Assembly: GCA_031763025.1 (NCBI GenBank)
Contig: JASSKH010000007.1
Coordinates: 14,160,080-14,224,079 of the forward strand
Origin: Macrocystis pyrifera
Lineage: Eukaryota > Sar > Phaeophyceae > Laminariales > Laminariaceae
DNA length: 64,000 nucleotides
Direction: 5' to 3'
Below are positions 48,901 to 59,369 of the stretch, piece after piece. The notes under the pieces were generated by a model. That model did no database searches, was not told the origin of the DNA, and was given only the letters and a program-made list of their open reading frames with translations. The number at the start of each line of letters is the position of its first letter. The first letter of the stretch is position 1. A program made the translations under genes and the position numbers.

Positions 48901-51900
48901 ACCCAGCAAGCTTCTGCCAGTCTGCCAACATCGCGTCACCCGCTGTACCTCTTGCTGCTCATGCCGCCTCCAGGAACCGCTCGGGACTGCCCACGGGCTC
49001 CGTCCGCGCTTACCCTTTCCAACTGACGATCGAGCGTTTCGAGCTGAAACAGGAAAAGTGGCCTTCCTCCTCCTCCTCCCCCCCCTCCCCTCTCTCTACA
49101 CTGGAATGCATCAATATGCTGGAGCACGAGTACTCGTCAGGCATAGCATGTGCCACCGCTGCTTGGGAAGTAGCAATGAGCCACTGCTGTATACGTCTGG
49201 AGTATGTCCCGCGCTATCTAATGATCGGGTTGTCGTATATCCCGTGAAAAAAGTCGGAACTTGCAGGGGACAAGATACGGCGAACAGAGCAACTTCTGCA
49301 TTTATCAGCCAGGCGAAGAGCGCAGGCTGTTATAAACTATACTCGTACCTGGTATATACATAAAACATAACATATATAAAGGGGGATGATCCTCTCAATG
49401 TCAGACTCCCAACAAAACAAAGAAAAGCAACGCCCCACGCGCGCGCGTGTGTAGCATGAACTATCGTACGATACACGCCCACCATGTCGAACGGCGGACG
49501 ATGAAAAAACGCACACACACTCTCAATTTGTTTTATCGCTTAATATACACACGGGGTCCAAGGGTGCTTTATCGCTTCTCATGGGCCCGAGGGTGCTCTA
49601 TCACTATGCATGGGTATTACTCAAGAACACGTTTATTATTACGGGGGACCATAGTAAATAGGACCAAACGTTGTCAGTAAAAACAGGCAGATGTATAGGT
49701 TTTTATGTATACGATAGGTCCTATTAACTAGGGACCCCCGCAATAGTAAAACTATTACAGGTAGTATTAGTACTTCGAGTACTAGTATTATTACTACGGT
49801 ATACCACCAGTCTCGGCGTGTACAAGGACCGCTTGGTCTTCATGTTGATGGTCATACAAGGCAGGGCATATATGAGCTCTTTGGTGCACTCCCGTGAGTG
49901 TGTCAGCAAGCGACAGCACTTTCCGTGTCCTCCTTCGGGGTGGACCTCGTCGCTAAAGTTTGAAAATGTGGTTCCAGGCGCTCGAATTTAAGGTATATCC
50001 TCACTCGTACATACATATGTAGAAAATGTGCTCAATTAGTTCTCTCGCTGCTTTTTCCAAGAGCACAGCCAGTCTACCACATGGAGGCCAGTGCACTACG
50101 TATGGTCTGTGTGGGAGAAAAAACGGAGTTCTGTGGCACGCATCCACTGGGGCAAGCGAGAGCACGCGAGCCGAGTTGTGTACAGCATATCGTAACTACC
50201 TACTCATGCGGTTTCTGCGTTCCTCCTGCTCTTTCTAGAGTACAAAAAAGAAAAATACTTGACTACAGTACGAGAAACTGAAAAATCAAGCGCTTGGAAC
50301 CACATTTTCAAACTTCAGCGACGAGGTCCGCCCCGGAGGAGGACGCAGAAAGTCGCTTTGGCACTCATGGGATAGCACCAAGGAACTCATATCTGCCCTG
50401 CCAAAATTTTGGCTCGATGGGAACGTTCGGAGCTCGAGCAGAAAAAGAAATGTCCCCAGGAAAAAGAACGGGGGCAGACGTGGTTCCAGTGTCTTTGTTG
50501 TCGGGAGTTTCGGCAACATCAGTTTTTTTAGTGGGCAGTGCAACACAGGTGCTCCTCAACGAAGGAACCACAGCAGTACCTGATACATGAATAAATATAA
50601 TTTCTCGGGATTCAGAGTCGGTGTTGCTTGCTTGCTAGCTCTTCGGAAACAGCCCAACTGGCGAACAGTGATGGACAGCTTTTTGAAACAGCAGTGTCAA
50701 AGGCATACTCGTATTAATAGGAAGTCGGTCGTGCTCAACGGCAGGAAGTCCGACGGCTGGCTACATCGAAACCGCGGCCGCCCAACGACTGTGCGACATT
50801 TCCATGACCGTTGTTGCGGGCAATACTGCCTCCCCTCCCCCGTACCAAACCCTCCTTTAATCAATAGCCTATACGGAATATTCCATACGTGGTTGACAAT
50901 TGTGTCGTTGCGTGCTGTTGACGATTGTGTCGTTGCATGCTGTCTCTATACAGCTAACTTTTGTTCTTTTCTTTTTTTTCTGTGGTGTTTGTGTGCATGT
51001 AAACGTGTAATTATATGAAGCGCATCTGCTGCTTCATGCTCTTTCGTTCCCTTTTCCTGCTTCGTGTCTGTCCACTCTGTTGCAGAGCACGTCAACGCGC
51101 ATTTTGAGGAACGCCGGGGACGTCAACGGAATCAAGGAATTCTGTTGAGGTAGCAGTGGGCTGTTCCGAAAAGCTGTCCATCACCGATCATTAGTTGGGC
51201 TGTTTCCGAAGAGCTAAAGTTAAAATAGCAAATAACTCCCACCCTGAATCCTGAGATATTTAGATCAATGTTGTGCTGTTGTTGCTCGTATGCCTACAGT
51301 ATGCCAGGTCATTCGATTCATCGGGTTGCCCTTTCCTTTTCTTGTTGTGGGTGACTTCGTATTGACTTGGTAGTAGTAAAGAGCTCTTCACGTGAGGAGA
51401 TGAGCCTCAGAAAATACTAGGTGCACCCCTACCGAAACATGCACCCCACGGACCCATGTAGGAACCCAACTTAACGTACGCTGTAACCCTCGTAGGGCTG
51501 CAGTATGGGAGATAAAGTAGTCAAATTCTAAGTAAATGCCTCCGAAACGGGCCTTTTTTGTACTTCTTATCTACCCGTTTATCATCATTGTCGCCCTTCT
51601 CTTCTCTCTTCATTCTAGTCGTAACTCAGACCCGGGGTCACCTATTACGGGGGGCCATAGTAAATAGGACCTACGTTATACACAAAAACCTATATATTTA
51701 CCTATTTTTACTAACAATATTTGGTCCTATTTACTATGGTCTCCCGTAATAGCAGCCCCCCCCCCCCCATTACGGTTCGTGCCTTCCTCATTATCGCGAG
51801 AATATTCAACCCACTTCTTCCCTCGTCGATTCGCATCGAATTTCGCCTATCAAATGCCCACTCTACGCGCTCTCAGCACTTTATTCCTTTTTTCTTTTTT

Positions 51901-54812
51901 TCTTCAATGAAGGCAAACAATATCTCGCCACCGTGGGATTGGAACTCACGCGATCAACTCTAGCAGCATGGCATTCGAGGGTACCACCACCCACCACCAC
52001 ACAACCGGCGCGACCGGCTGCAGTCCCAGAAGGGGTCCCGAACGGGGTTAACCGGCCGCGAACTTCTCACCTCCGCGAACAGCTCCGGACTGTGGGTCCC
52101 CTCGATGAGAAGCTCCGGCTCCACGATGGGCGTCAGGCCGGCCGCTTGAGATATAGCGGCATACTGGGCCAGGCCCTCCGCGTTGGCGAAGATGGCCTCT
52201 CGCGTTGGAAGCCCCGCATCCGCGTCGATTCGGATCGTGGTGCGCCTGACATATTATATCGTTCCCGCAATCCATTTTTTTCGTGGCGGACGCGGTGTGA
52301 GGGCGGGAGGGGTCGCCGTCAACACGGCTCTTGCTTTGTTTGCGCTTGCGTCGTGTTGCGTGTTGCGTTGAGCTTTTGCATCGCGCGGCGGTACGAATCT
52401 CGGGGGCTGTTTGTGACATGCAGTAGTAACTTCTGTTCGGGGCCGTCCTGGGCGAGCGAGAGTCTGCACCACGCCGGGGGACTACGTACCACAAGTCATA
52501 GCTGTGCGCTTATTTGCCGTTTTCGCATTCAGAGCTACTACCAGGCACCTGGTATACGATTGTCGTGTCTAGGAAACGAACGACACACGAGGCGACTGTC
52601 CGCGCGCAGCCCTAACAACACATTTACCAGTCCACGACGTTCTGTGCGAGTGCCCAGCGCGAGCGTAAAATGAGCAGTCCCTCCTGCGCACGACTGGCGC
52701 CCTCCCCCCGCCGCCTGTGCTGCTCCCTTCGGAGTACAGAAACGGGTAAATGCAGGGTGTGGTAACACGTTAACGCACCACTTCGCGAACCGCGCGCCCC
52801 GCGCGTAGTAGCCCTTGCTCCTCTCCAGCAGCGTGTCCATTCCACGGGTCGTCGTCTCTCTGGAGCTTCCGGGGATCGGAGCCAGACCCTTATCTGTCTT
52901 AACTCCCGTGAGCACCCCCTTATCCTTCAGCACCTTCGCGAACGGCACTCCGTCCCCATTGCTTTGGAGAAGAGTCTCCTCGAACAGTATTACTCCGCCC
53001 AGCCACTCCCCGAGGCGTGGGTGGGCTAGCAAGACCTCGCGGTATGCCCGCCGCGTCTCGGCGTCGTTCTTCAGCCCGGCAGCTTCCAGGCGCTTGCCGA
53101 TCTGTGAAAAAAGTGGATTACGAGCAAAAGAGTTTCAGATTTACACGCTGTCAATAATAGGGAGCCGTTTCGAGATGGTCGAAGCCACCGACCGATGGAC
53201 TGGAATCAAACGCACACAAGTTGACGACAGTAGGCACAAATATCCTGTTGTTGGAGTACATACGTAGTGCCAGCTATCCTACCTTGCTGCTATGAAAGTA
53301 CAAATAGCGAGGGCGTGTACACATACAGACGGCAGACGTGTGTGCTTGTTTTAGATCCACAGCAGTAAACTACCGTATTCGTTTCGTTTACGTGGTCCCT
53401 ATAAACGCTGTTATAGTATGCGAGTGGGTCCTAGAAAGAACGATATACGAGGTGATCACATGCCTGAATCTTAGGTTCGATTGTGCGCCGACCAGTTCTA
53501 CGTACTTGACACGTGACAGGCACAACATGTCAGAAGACCACATAACAACATAACATAGCCAGTCACATCTTTAGGAATCCCAAACTAAAACAGAAGTATT
53601 AACTCGTCTCCCATGTGCCAGAGGTAGGATCGATACGTGCCAAGTAGACGGCACAGACAAAACCGCACGGGCGCCCCGAGCAGCCTTTCGAGCGATGGTC
53701 GCCCGACGCTCGAGCCAGGGTAAGGCATCAGAGAAAGGGCAGCGGTGGAGCGAGTGGATCGGTCGCCGTGCTGAAAAGAACGGGACACTAAATGGTGTGC
53801 TTCTGGAGGTCGCCGCAACGCAACTCAGAGTGAGCACGCGATTATCCTCTTCGCCCATGATACTACACCACAGAAAAAGGCAAGCGTCGGACACACCAGG
53901 TCCCTATTTCGGCATCTACTGTGAATAGGTCGGGGCAGATATTATACGGTCCATGATTATGCCGTACCAGGCTGGCATACTGGTATGCCGCATGTATGTA
54001 TGTATGGTCTGCACGATGCAGATCATGTGCTGTTAATGCTGTACGCCGGGTTGGATCTGTATGACACGGCTCTTTGTACAACACCTGATAACATGATAAC
54101 GGCAAATATGCATCTACTGACTGCGGTTGTCATACTGCCTTACCTGGTACAAACTACTGCTGCTGTAATACTGCTGTAGATTGTGACGTGTGTCACGTGT
54201 GATTTATACGCCAGACACCTTTCGCTACCAGTATATACTTGCGAGAGACAGACGATAACAACATACCATCGAGCGAGCAAGCAAGCTAATCAGTGCTAAC
54301 GTCCAATCCACCGAATGTGCTGCTGTCTGAGTAAATTGCGAGGCTGGAGTAGAAACACCCAACGTATGCTGATGAGTACGTAGATGTTTGTACTGGCTGC
54401 TTGATCTATGTACGTGGTGAAAGGCCGCCAAAATAAGCAGCAAGCATCAGGAGATTCTCCTGTCTGGAGGCAGTCTACGTATATTGAGCCTCGCAAAAGC
54501 TACTAGTACAGCAGGACACATCTGTCTCGCAATCCACCGCCTGCTCACCGTCGGATTGGACTCGTCTGCCGCCAGAATACCCTTCCCACGAGTAGCCAAC
54601 GCCTGAGCCGTGGAAGCCAAGGCATCCTTTTCCTCGTCTGTAAGCGTCGGGAGGTCATGTAATGTTGTTCCATTGGGCGGGTTCGAGCTCGAGGATGCCG
54701 CCTGCTCATCAGGTGCTCCATTTTTTGCTGCCGGACGCTGTCGCTGGAGCAAGAACATCAGGACGCATCCTGCCACGACCCCTGGTACAAACGGGAGCAC
54801 GGAGTGCGCCAT
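38138..54812 (-). CDS. Class I fructose-bisphosphate aldolase with N-terminal hydrophobic extension
   Basis: Six minus-strand exons join in phase: 54549-54812, 52779-53101, 52071-52245, 48251-48370, 40263-40484 and 38138-38302. The CDS is 1,269 nt, 422 residues. It cleaves fructose-1,6-bisphosphate to dihydroxyacetone phosphate and glyceraldehyde-3-phosphate through a Schiff base. Class I landmarks are present: AADES (81-85), GVKTDKG (154-160), FAKWR with Lys195, PIVEPELL (235-242), EGTLLKPQM with Schiff-base Lys280, SGGQSEEEA (323-331) and FGRSLQA with Arg360. The protein ends [15 protein letters not shown], without the C-terminal Tyr of animal enzymes. Residues 1-22 are hydrophobic and are followed by a Ser/Asn/Pro/Ala linker to ~55, so it may enter the ER or plastid route or be membrane-anchored; no clear ASAFAP motif is seen. 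Introns of 7.8 and 3.7 kb are full of mobile DNA. Intron 4 appears to start with GC (AAG|GCGAGG). Confidence 0.92.
39597..40199. repeat. 0.6-kb foldback element next to aldolase exon 5
   Basis: Left arm 39597-39890 and right arm ~39910-40199 are imperfect inverted repeats of ~290 bp with a ~20-bp loop. Examples: CACCTGAGTTGAACTGCCCA against CACCTGTGTTGCACCGCCCA (right arm read inverted), and CGTTTCCATCGAGCCAAAAT against its inverse near 40060. It starts 64 bp past the exon 5 donor, so the pre-mRNA can form a long hairpin. Confidence 0.8.
42290..42525 (+). pseudogene. Zinc-binding exon of the E2 gene (damaged)
   Basis: Reads [13 protein letters not shown], then an out-of-frame block, then [18 protein letters not shown] up to a donor GTGAGT at the ADSGE position. 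The equivalent E1 exon keeps the central Cys pair (CKDLTC) but has a nonsense codon upstream. Spacing of C-x2-C pairs suggests a LIM-, PARP- or ribbon-like zinc finger; the family is not identified. Confidence 0.4.
42885..44770. repeat. E2 internal tandem array with (CTG)n tracts
   Basis: Inverted counterpart of the E1 array. CCAGGGTAC recurs near 43105, 43541 and 44247 (variant near 44629), with CTG/GCT tracts at ~42888-42930, 43151-43175 and 43926-43951. Unit order and lengths differ from E1, so the arrays have diverged by unit gain or loss. Confidence 0.7.
45095..45607 (+). pseudogene. Second and third coding blocks of the E2 gene
   Basis: The block at ~45110-45240 encodes [19 protein letters not shown] and then [11 protein letters not shown], a C-x2-C...H-x2-C finger. 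The block at ~45300-45607 encodes [20 protein letters not shown], a hydrophobic stretch around [15 protein letters not shown] and a stop after THYSTLSPH-like sequence. E1 carries frameshifted versions. Exon limits are not certain. Confidence 0.35.
45735..45925. repeat. Foldback near the left end of E2
   Basis: Direct and inverted copies of ATTTAGTTTGGTTGGC separated by GGGCTATTACCCCAATTGCA-like segments; expanded relative to E1. Confidence 0.6.
46000..48067. other. Aldolase intron 4 between E2 and exon 4
   Basis: No gene recognised. 46255-46395 is weakly repeated at 59760-59900 (CGTCTC...CAGTGTGCG...CGAATAAG). 47130-47370 is the MITE-free relative of 51560-51850. The 167-codon ORF at 47236 has no protein-like features. 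Confidence 0.4.
48068..48177. mobile_element. TTACGGGGG MITE, copy d
   Basis: Ends TTGCGGGGGACC and GCCCCCCCATAA, TA-flanked, 73 bp from aldolase exon 4 on its 3' side. Core AAATAGGACCAAATATTGTT. Confidence 0.8.
48702..48868. repeat. Tandem duplication of ~84 bp in aldolase intron 3
   Basis: TGTTCGGAATCCGTGCGAGA occurs twice, each copy continuing CCAAACCC.CGCACT and ending TATCACATTC.GA.GGAGGGATTT. Confidence 0.75.
49639..49743. mobile_element. TTACGGGGG MITE, copy e
   Basis: TA-flanked, ends TTACGGGGGACC and GGACCCCCGCAA, in aldolase intron 3. Confidence 0.8.
49855..50551. repeat. Second copy of the foldback element, left arm truncated
   Basis: The right arm (~50270-50551) ends GTGGGCAGTGCAACACAGGT, as in the first copy. 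The left arm is limited to 49855-50000 (GAGCTCTTTGGTGCACTCCC). About 260 bp of unrelated sequence forms the loop. Confidence 0.7.
50630..51220 (+). mobile_element. Short TIR-bounded element related to E
   Basis: About 60-bp imperfect terminal inverted repeats: CTTGCTAGCTCTTCGGAAAC at the left pairs with GGCTGTTTCCGAAGAGCTAA at the right. The left arm resembles the E terminal sequence (CTTGCTAGCTCTTGG...). The interior near 50757-50870 resembles the 3' part of the E gene (GGCTACATCGAAACCGCGGC). It lies in aldolase intron 3, between exons 4 and 3. Confidence 0.5.
51645..51749. mobile_element. TTACGGGGG MITE, copy f, with a related empty site
   Basis: TA-flanked, inside a ~250-bp segment (51560-51850) that is related to 47130-47370, where the MITE is absent. 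The comparison fixes the insertion as lying between GGGTCAC and CAGCC. In aldolase intron 3. Confidence 0.8.
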
Positions 54813-55044
54813 CTGGAGCTTTGTATCCGTCTGATGATACCTACTCTGCTGTGCGCACCACAGCATGCGTGGTGTGCCTGCTCTGGCTGGGCTGCCTGCT
54901 CTGCATGCGTCCAACTCACAGTCCCGCGTCCCCCCCCCTCCTACTATTTGCGTTTATGCTCATTACAAACCCACGGCCCTTCACCAGAAGGTAGAGTTGA
55001 ACCAAAATCGCAATTTTGTCCTTGTATACTCTCTCTCCGTGTGC
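54813..55044. promoter_or_regulatory. Divergent 232-bp promoter between aldolase and TEN1-like genes
   Basis: The two start codons point away from each other with 232 bp between them, so both 5' UTRs and core promoters must lie here or overlap the opposite gene. The interval is mixed in composition, with CCCCCCCCTCCTACT near 54940 and AT-richer sequence toward TEN1. I see no clear TATA box. The bidirectional role is inferred from geometry only. Confidence 0.45.
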
Positions 55045-55605
55045 ATGGACCTGACGGACCTAGCGATACAGCCAGGGAAGGTACACCTAGTGCACGAGGT
55101 CTTGCACAATGGAGTAACGGGTTCCGTCAGAGTTTTGGGCAGGTATGTTCACGTGCCGGTCTAGCAACCGCGCTCACTTTTGATTTTTTTGGCTTGACAT
55201 TCGTCGTACTTCTACCTATCAGTTTGTCCTGAAATATAATAATCGTTTTATAATTAATACTGATTATAAAGACGTCCTTAAATTTCCGGACATATTTGTA
55301 TTTGCTTGTACGTAGGTACGCAGGGTGGCAGGATCAGGGACTGCACCCTGAGCACAACAGAGCAGCAGTGGGAGTGAGAAGTAGCCAGCACAGGATTCCG
55401 TTGGGCTATAATTGAATGCGCCGCATATCTTTGTCTGCCTTGACCGTTACAAGGTTGACCTAGGCGTGAAGGAGGAAGGAGGGCACTTCTTGTTGTAAGG
55501 GTACGGTTGCTGAGATCGGGAGCAGGACTGGTTGATTCGCGACTACGAACTTGTACCTTGTACGATGGCACTTTATTGCTGCACGTCACTGGAGCAGCAG
55601 CGGCC

Positions 55606-55646
<41 letters not shown>

Positions 55647-58600
55647 GTCGGCTGAAGGCAGCGTTACTCCCTCGGTGTTGGAACTAAGCCCCCTTGACCA
55701 AAGACAAGGCAGCACCGGCTAATGCCCCTGAGCAAGAAGCACCAGAAACAATACCTTACTGCGGCGTCTCTTACCGGTATTAGAGCCTGCGATACCATAC
55801 GCCTACAAATACTATCGAAAGCTGCAAACAATGCGTATACCTACCGCAGCTGTATTACAGCAGTACATATCAATATTATCAATAATAGCAGGTACAGCGG
55901 CAGTAGCTGGTACAGTAGCTCTACCAAACGAGCTGTGCAACTCGTACAGTAGCAGCATCTGCGAGCCACTGGTACAGACAGGTGCATTGTTCTAGTTACT
56001 ACACACTACTCGTGACGACTCCATGGCGATATTCCGGTCGTCTTGGACGCTGAACACATCGGCAAGGCGCGCATGGCGAATAACAACCAAGGCGACCTTT
56101 TGTCTTCCACCGACCGTTCTTCGGCAGCATCAAGAGCTACGACGCGGCGGCGGACGTGGCCGTGATCGAGTACAAGGAGGAGCAGCTTTCGGTCGACGCT
56201 TCTCTCTTGCCGGGGTTTCAGTTCCAAACGGGCTCGCTCTACGAGTTTATTGGCGAGGTTCAGGCAAGCCCCTTGGAGGCGTGTGGGGGTGTGGGGGATG
56301 GGGAGGGTTGGCGCCCGCTGTCATCGACCGGCGACTTAGTAACGCTTTTAGGAGCGCAGTCTCTATAGATCAGCTTCGGGGACACAGCACTTGGGATTTG
56401 AGCGCTTTGTCCCCAAGACAGGACTGCAGTACTATTGCGGGGGACCATAGAAAATAGGACCAAATATTGTTAGTAAATATAGCAAAATATATAGGCTTTT
56501 GTGTGTACCGTAGGCCCTATTTACTCTGGCCCCCCGTAACAACAGAGTTAACCCTTTTAGAACCGCAGTCCAGCTTGGGGCACAAACCACTCTAATTCTA
56601 AGTAGTTTGTCCTCGAAACGGGACTGCGGTCTTATCACCCTGTTGATACTTCAGAGAGGAAAATTGACGATAAGAAGGGATGATTACAGCGACGGCCACT
56701 GCTGCGTGATTGGGATCGGGGGGGTTGATACAAGTTGGCGTCCGATTTATTCGCAAGAAAGTCATATATATGAGGGCACGGGCGCAGGCAGCACTATCCT
56801 TCCCTCACTTGTGGGCCTTCACGCTGCCCGTAGACGGTTAACGACACTACTCTAAAGTTGCTATTGTTTCGGTTGCTGTCTCGGGGAGTTCCAAGGGTAT
56901 TAGCTTGCTTGGTTGGAACGAGACACTTTTATCCCTCGGTGACAATTTTACTGATGTATCAAATCCGTGCAAGAAGGAAATAAAAGGATTCCCCGGGGTC
57001 CTTGCGGGGGGGGCGAGGGGCAGTGTGTACTCGTGTCGTGCATGGCCGTAGCCGTATGACCGTAGACCCTCGAATCCCTACAATGCCGGGACGGAGCACG
57101 TCGTGTTTTCACCGATCAGGCAGAGATTGCTTGCACCAAGCTCGAAGCGCCGTGAAGAAGGTGTTTGGCGAGTCGCAGGAGGGGGGAGGGGTTGTACTCA
57201 TGCCGTGCAGGGGGAGGGTTGATGTCTTACGGCGACTGCTTTCATCCCTGTTTGAAGTACTCTCCTGGAGTGGCTGCTGTGGCGTTTCAAAAAAGGTTCC
57301 TATTTGTAGTGCCTGACTAAGCCCTCTCCTCTTGGGGTGAATGCTTTGTGTTTTCCTAGTATTAATACTATCATTTCTATATGTGATATGGTAGAGTTTT
57401 GATTTGACCCTCACGTACGTATTGCACAAGAGTGGTGCGGTTACGCGATCGTTTTTCACAGTTTTTGCGGTCCACGTGAACCGGAGGGACGGGGTTCTTG
57501 TGCCCGTGTGCTTTCAATTTATTGTTATAGTTGGTAACGTATTGCGAGAACACTATTACGGGGGACCATAGTAAATAGAACCAAATATTGTTAGTAAAAA
57601 TAGGGAAATATATAGTTTTTTGTAGTCACCGTAGGTCCTATTTACTATGGTACCCCGTAATATGTGATGCGTGCGCCAGTACTTGGGTGGGAACATATCA
57701 AAGGACCCCCCCCCCCCCCCCTGCCCCTCCTGCACAAAGTGGGCTTAAATAACTTCTTTGTGGAGACATTGAACAATGTAGCACTCCATCAGGCGTACCG
57801 AATTGAGAGGTTGTCGACTCCTCGTGGGGTTTGCTATAGATGTGTGCATTGTTCAATGTCTCCTCAAGGACTTTGCCACGCCTACATTGTGCGAGGCGGG
57901 GGTCCCGGCCACCTGTAATGCACTGCCTGACGTTTTGCTCAACGCTTCGCCACCCGTCGTACGAGGAAGATGTCGTGCTTTCAGGGATACCTGTACGTAG
58001 TCGTAATCTTGGCAGGTGCTCTTGACGGGTGTGCTACGCACGGTAGGTTTGTGTACCTGTCTATTATTTTCTGCGGGTCCTCACTTTTAGAGCTTTATAC
58101 CTCCATCACCCAAATACTCACTTTTGAGATAAAATGATCCCGTCGCCTATATAATATACCTGGTCCGCTACAGTACTGTAGGTATATCACGATTTAGGTA
58201 GTAAAACACGACGCGTATTTCAAACGATAAGGCATGCCTTATTATGGGATTGTTTCTCACCCAAGGAGCCCCGTCAGTCACAAATATCTGCCTTGCAAGG
58301 CAAAATGTGCTACCCCCTATCGTAGCCCACTGAGGTTTTCGAGAAGCTTCGTTGTCCTGTTGTTCTTGTGTCTTCTTCGATTTTCTGATTTTTATCAAGC
58401 TCAAGTTCGCGCCCTCGCGTGATATTTACCCACATTCTGTGTTCGTTGACCCCCCCCCCCCCCCCCCCCCGCACACGCCTACAAAACCAACTGAAGAACG
58501 CCTCCGGAGAAAAGAGAGTGAAAGCACGGGTTTGCCGAAACGTTGACGGCCTGGACACACACCTGTTCGAGAAGGCGCTTGAGGTGCGCAGGAAATTTCT

Positions 58601-58652
58601 CGCCGACCCGGCCTACCAACCATCGCGGCTGGAGCTGCCGCCGCCGCGGTAA
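55045..58652 (+). CDS. TEN1: TEN1-like CST complex subunit (OB fold)
   Basis: Three plus-strand exons join in phase: 55045-55142, 56128-56263 and 58497-58652 (stop TAA), giving about 129 residues, the usual size of TEN1 (~120). Exon 1 ends SVRVLG plus two bases. Exon 2 continues SIKSYDAAADVAVIEY and ends GSLYEFIGEVQ. Exon 3 carries VKARVCRNVDGLDTHLFEKA. These match plant TEN1 landmarks (VTGRLQSY, VGSIYQFIGEL, LKARTGRNVDGID). By family it is an OB-fold protein that binds STN1 in the CTC1-STN1-TEN1 complex at telomeres and in lagging-strand fill-in. Donor 1 is GTATGT. Donor 2 appears to be GC type (CAG|GCAAGC); acceptor 3 is CTGAAG after a poly-C tract. The gene is head to head with the aldolase gene. 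The third-exon boundary is the least certain point. Confidence 0.78.
55591..55647. repeat. (CAG)n microsatellite in TEN1 intron 1
   Basis: About 18 CAG units interrupted once by CGGCCG. The Ala-run ORF across it is an artefact. Confidence 0.85.
56435..56539. mobile_element. TTACGGGGG MITE, copy g
   Basis: Ends TTGCGGGGGACC and GGCCCCCCGTAA, left TA intact, right TA changed to CA. In TEN1 intron 2. Confidence 0.75.
57015..57210. repeat. Poly-C repeat, truncated inverted copy in TEN1 intron 2
   Basis: Reverse complement of the 3' module: CGTAGACCCTCGAATCCCTA then CAATGCCGGGACGGAGCACG. Confidence 0.65.
57556..57660. mobile_element. TTACGGGGG MITE, copy h
   Basis: TA-flanked on both sides, in TEN1 intron 2; core AAATATTGTTAGTAAAAATA. 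Confidence 0.8.
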
Positions 58653-59369
58653 AACATAACCGGGGGGGGGGGAGGAGGATAAATAATCCACCCGCGGGAG
58701 ACACGCCGCCATCAAAAGCGTGGGGAGCCGAGGGAGCGCGCGTCAAGTCAACCAGGCGAGGGTTCGTGTGTTCCGTTCCAATATTTCGGCCAATTTAGGC
58801 CGCCTTCTCTGAACCCTGAGGCCCATGGGTGAGGGGGAGGGGGTCCATCCTTTTGATTTCACAGGAAGCGGTGCCAACTCTCGATACGGTCAGCTTGTAT
58901 CGGTTGCGGCAGTGCTTGAAAGGCAGGAGTTTTGGTTGCTTTGTGTCGCTCGAGAGCTCTTGGAGCTAAGCTGCGGCCGTGGCGATGATTTTCTTTGGGG
59001 GGGGGGAGTTTCGTCCGAGCTCTTTGTGTACTTTGAAAAAAAAAAGAATATGTGTGCACGTGTTTTTTTTTTTCCCCCGTCGAGTTGGGGCTGATGATGT
59101 CGTTGTGATCGGGGAACAAGCGACTGACGAGGCGAAGGACCGCCCGCGGCATGGCGGTCGAACGATCAGCCCATCCAGGAGAGCCTTTTCTTTTTCTTTT
59201 TTTGACGAGGTGATCGCTCCGACTAGTGAGGGCACGCGGCGATGGTCACCCGGTCGTGCGTGCAGTCGGTGATGGTGGTTCGGGGAATCGTCAATGATGT
59301 GACATGTATACCGCGTTTTGTCTCACGATGTAGCACCGCTTGGTCTCGATCTTGGTCCCCAGGGGTAGC
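58653..59369. other. Intergenic region between TEN1-like and ATG12-like genes
   Basis: 717 bp, same orientation genes on both sides, so it holds the TEN1 3' UTR and the ATG12 promoter. No further gene is supported. Confidence 0.45.
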
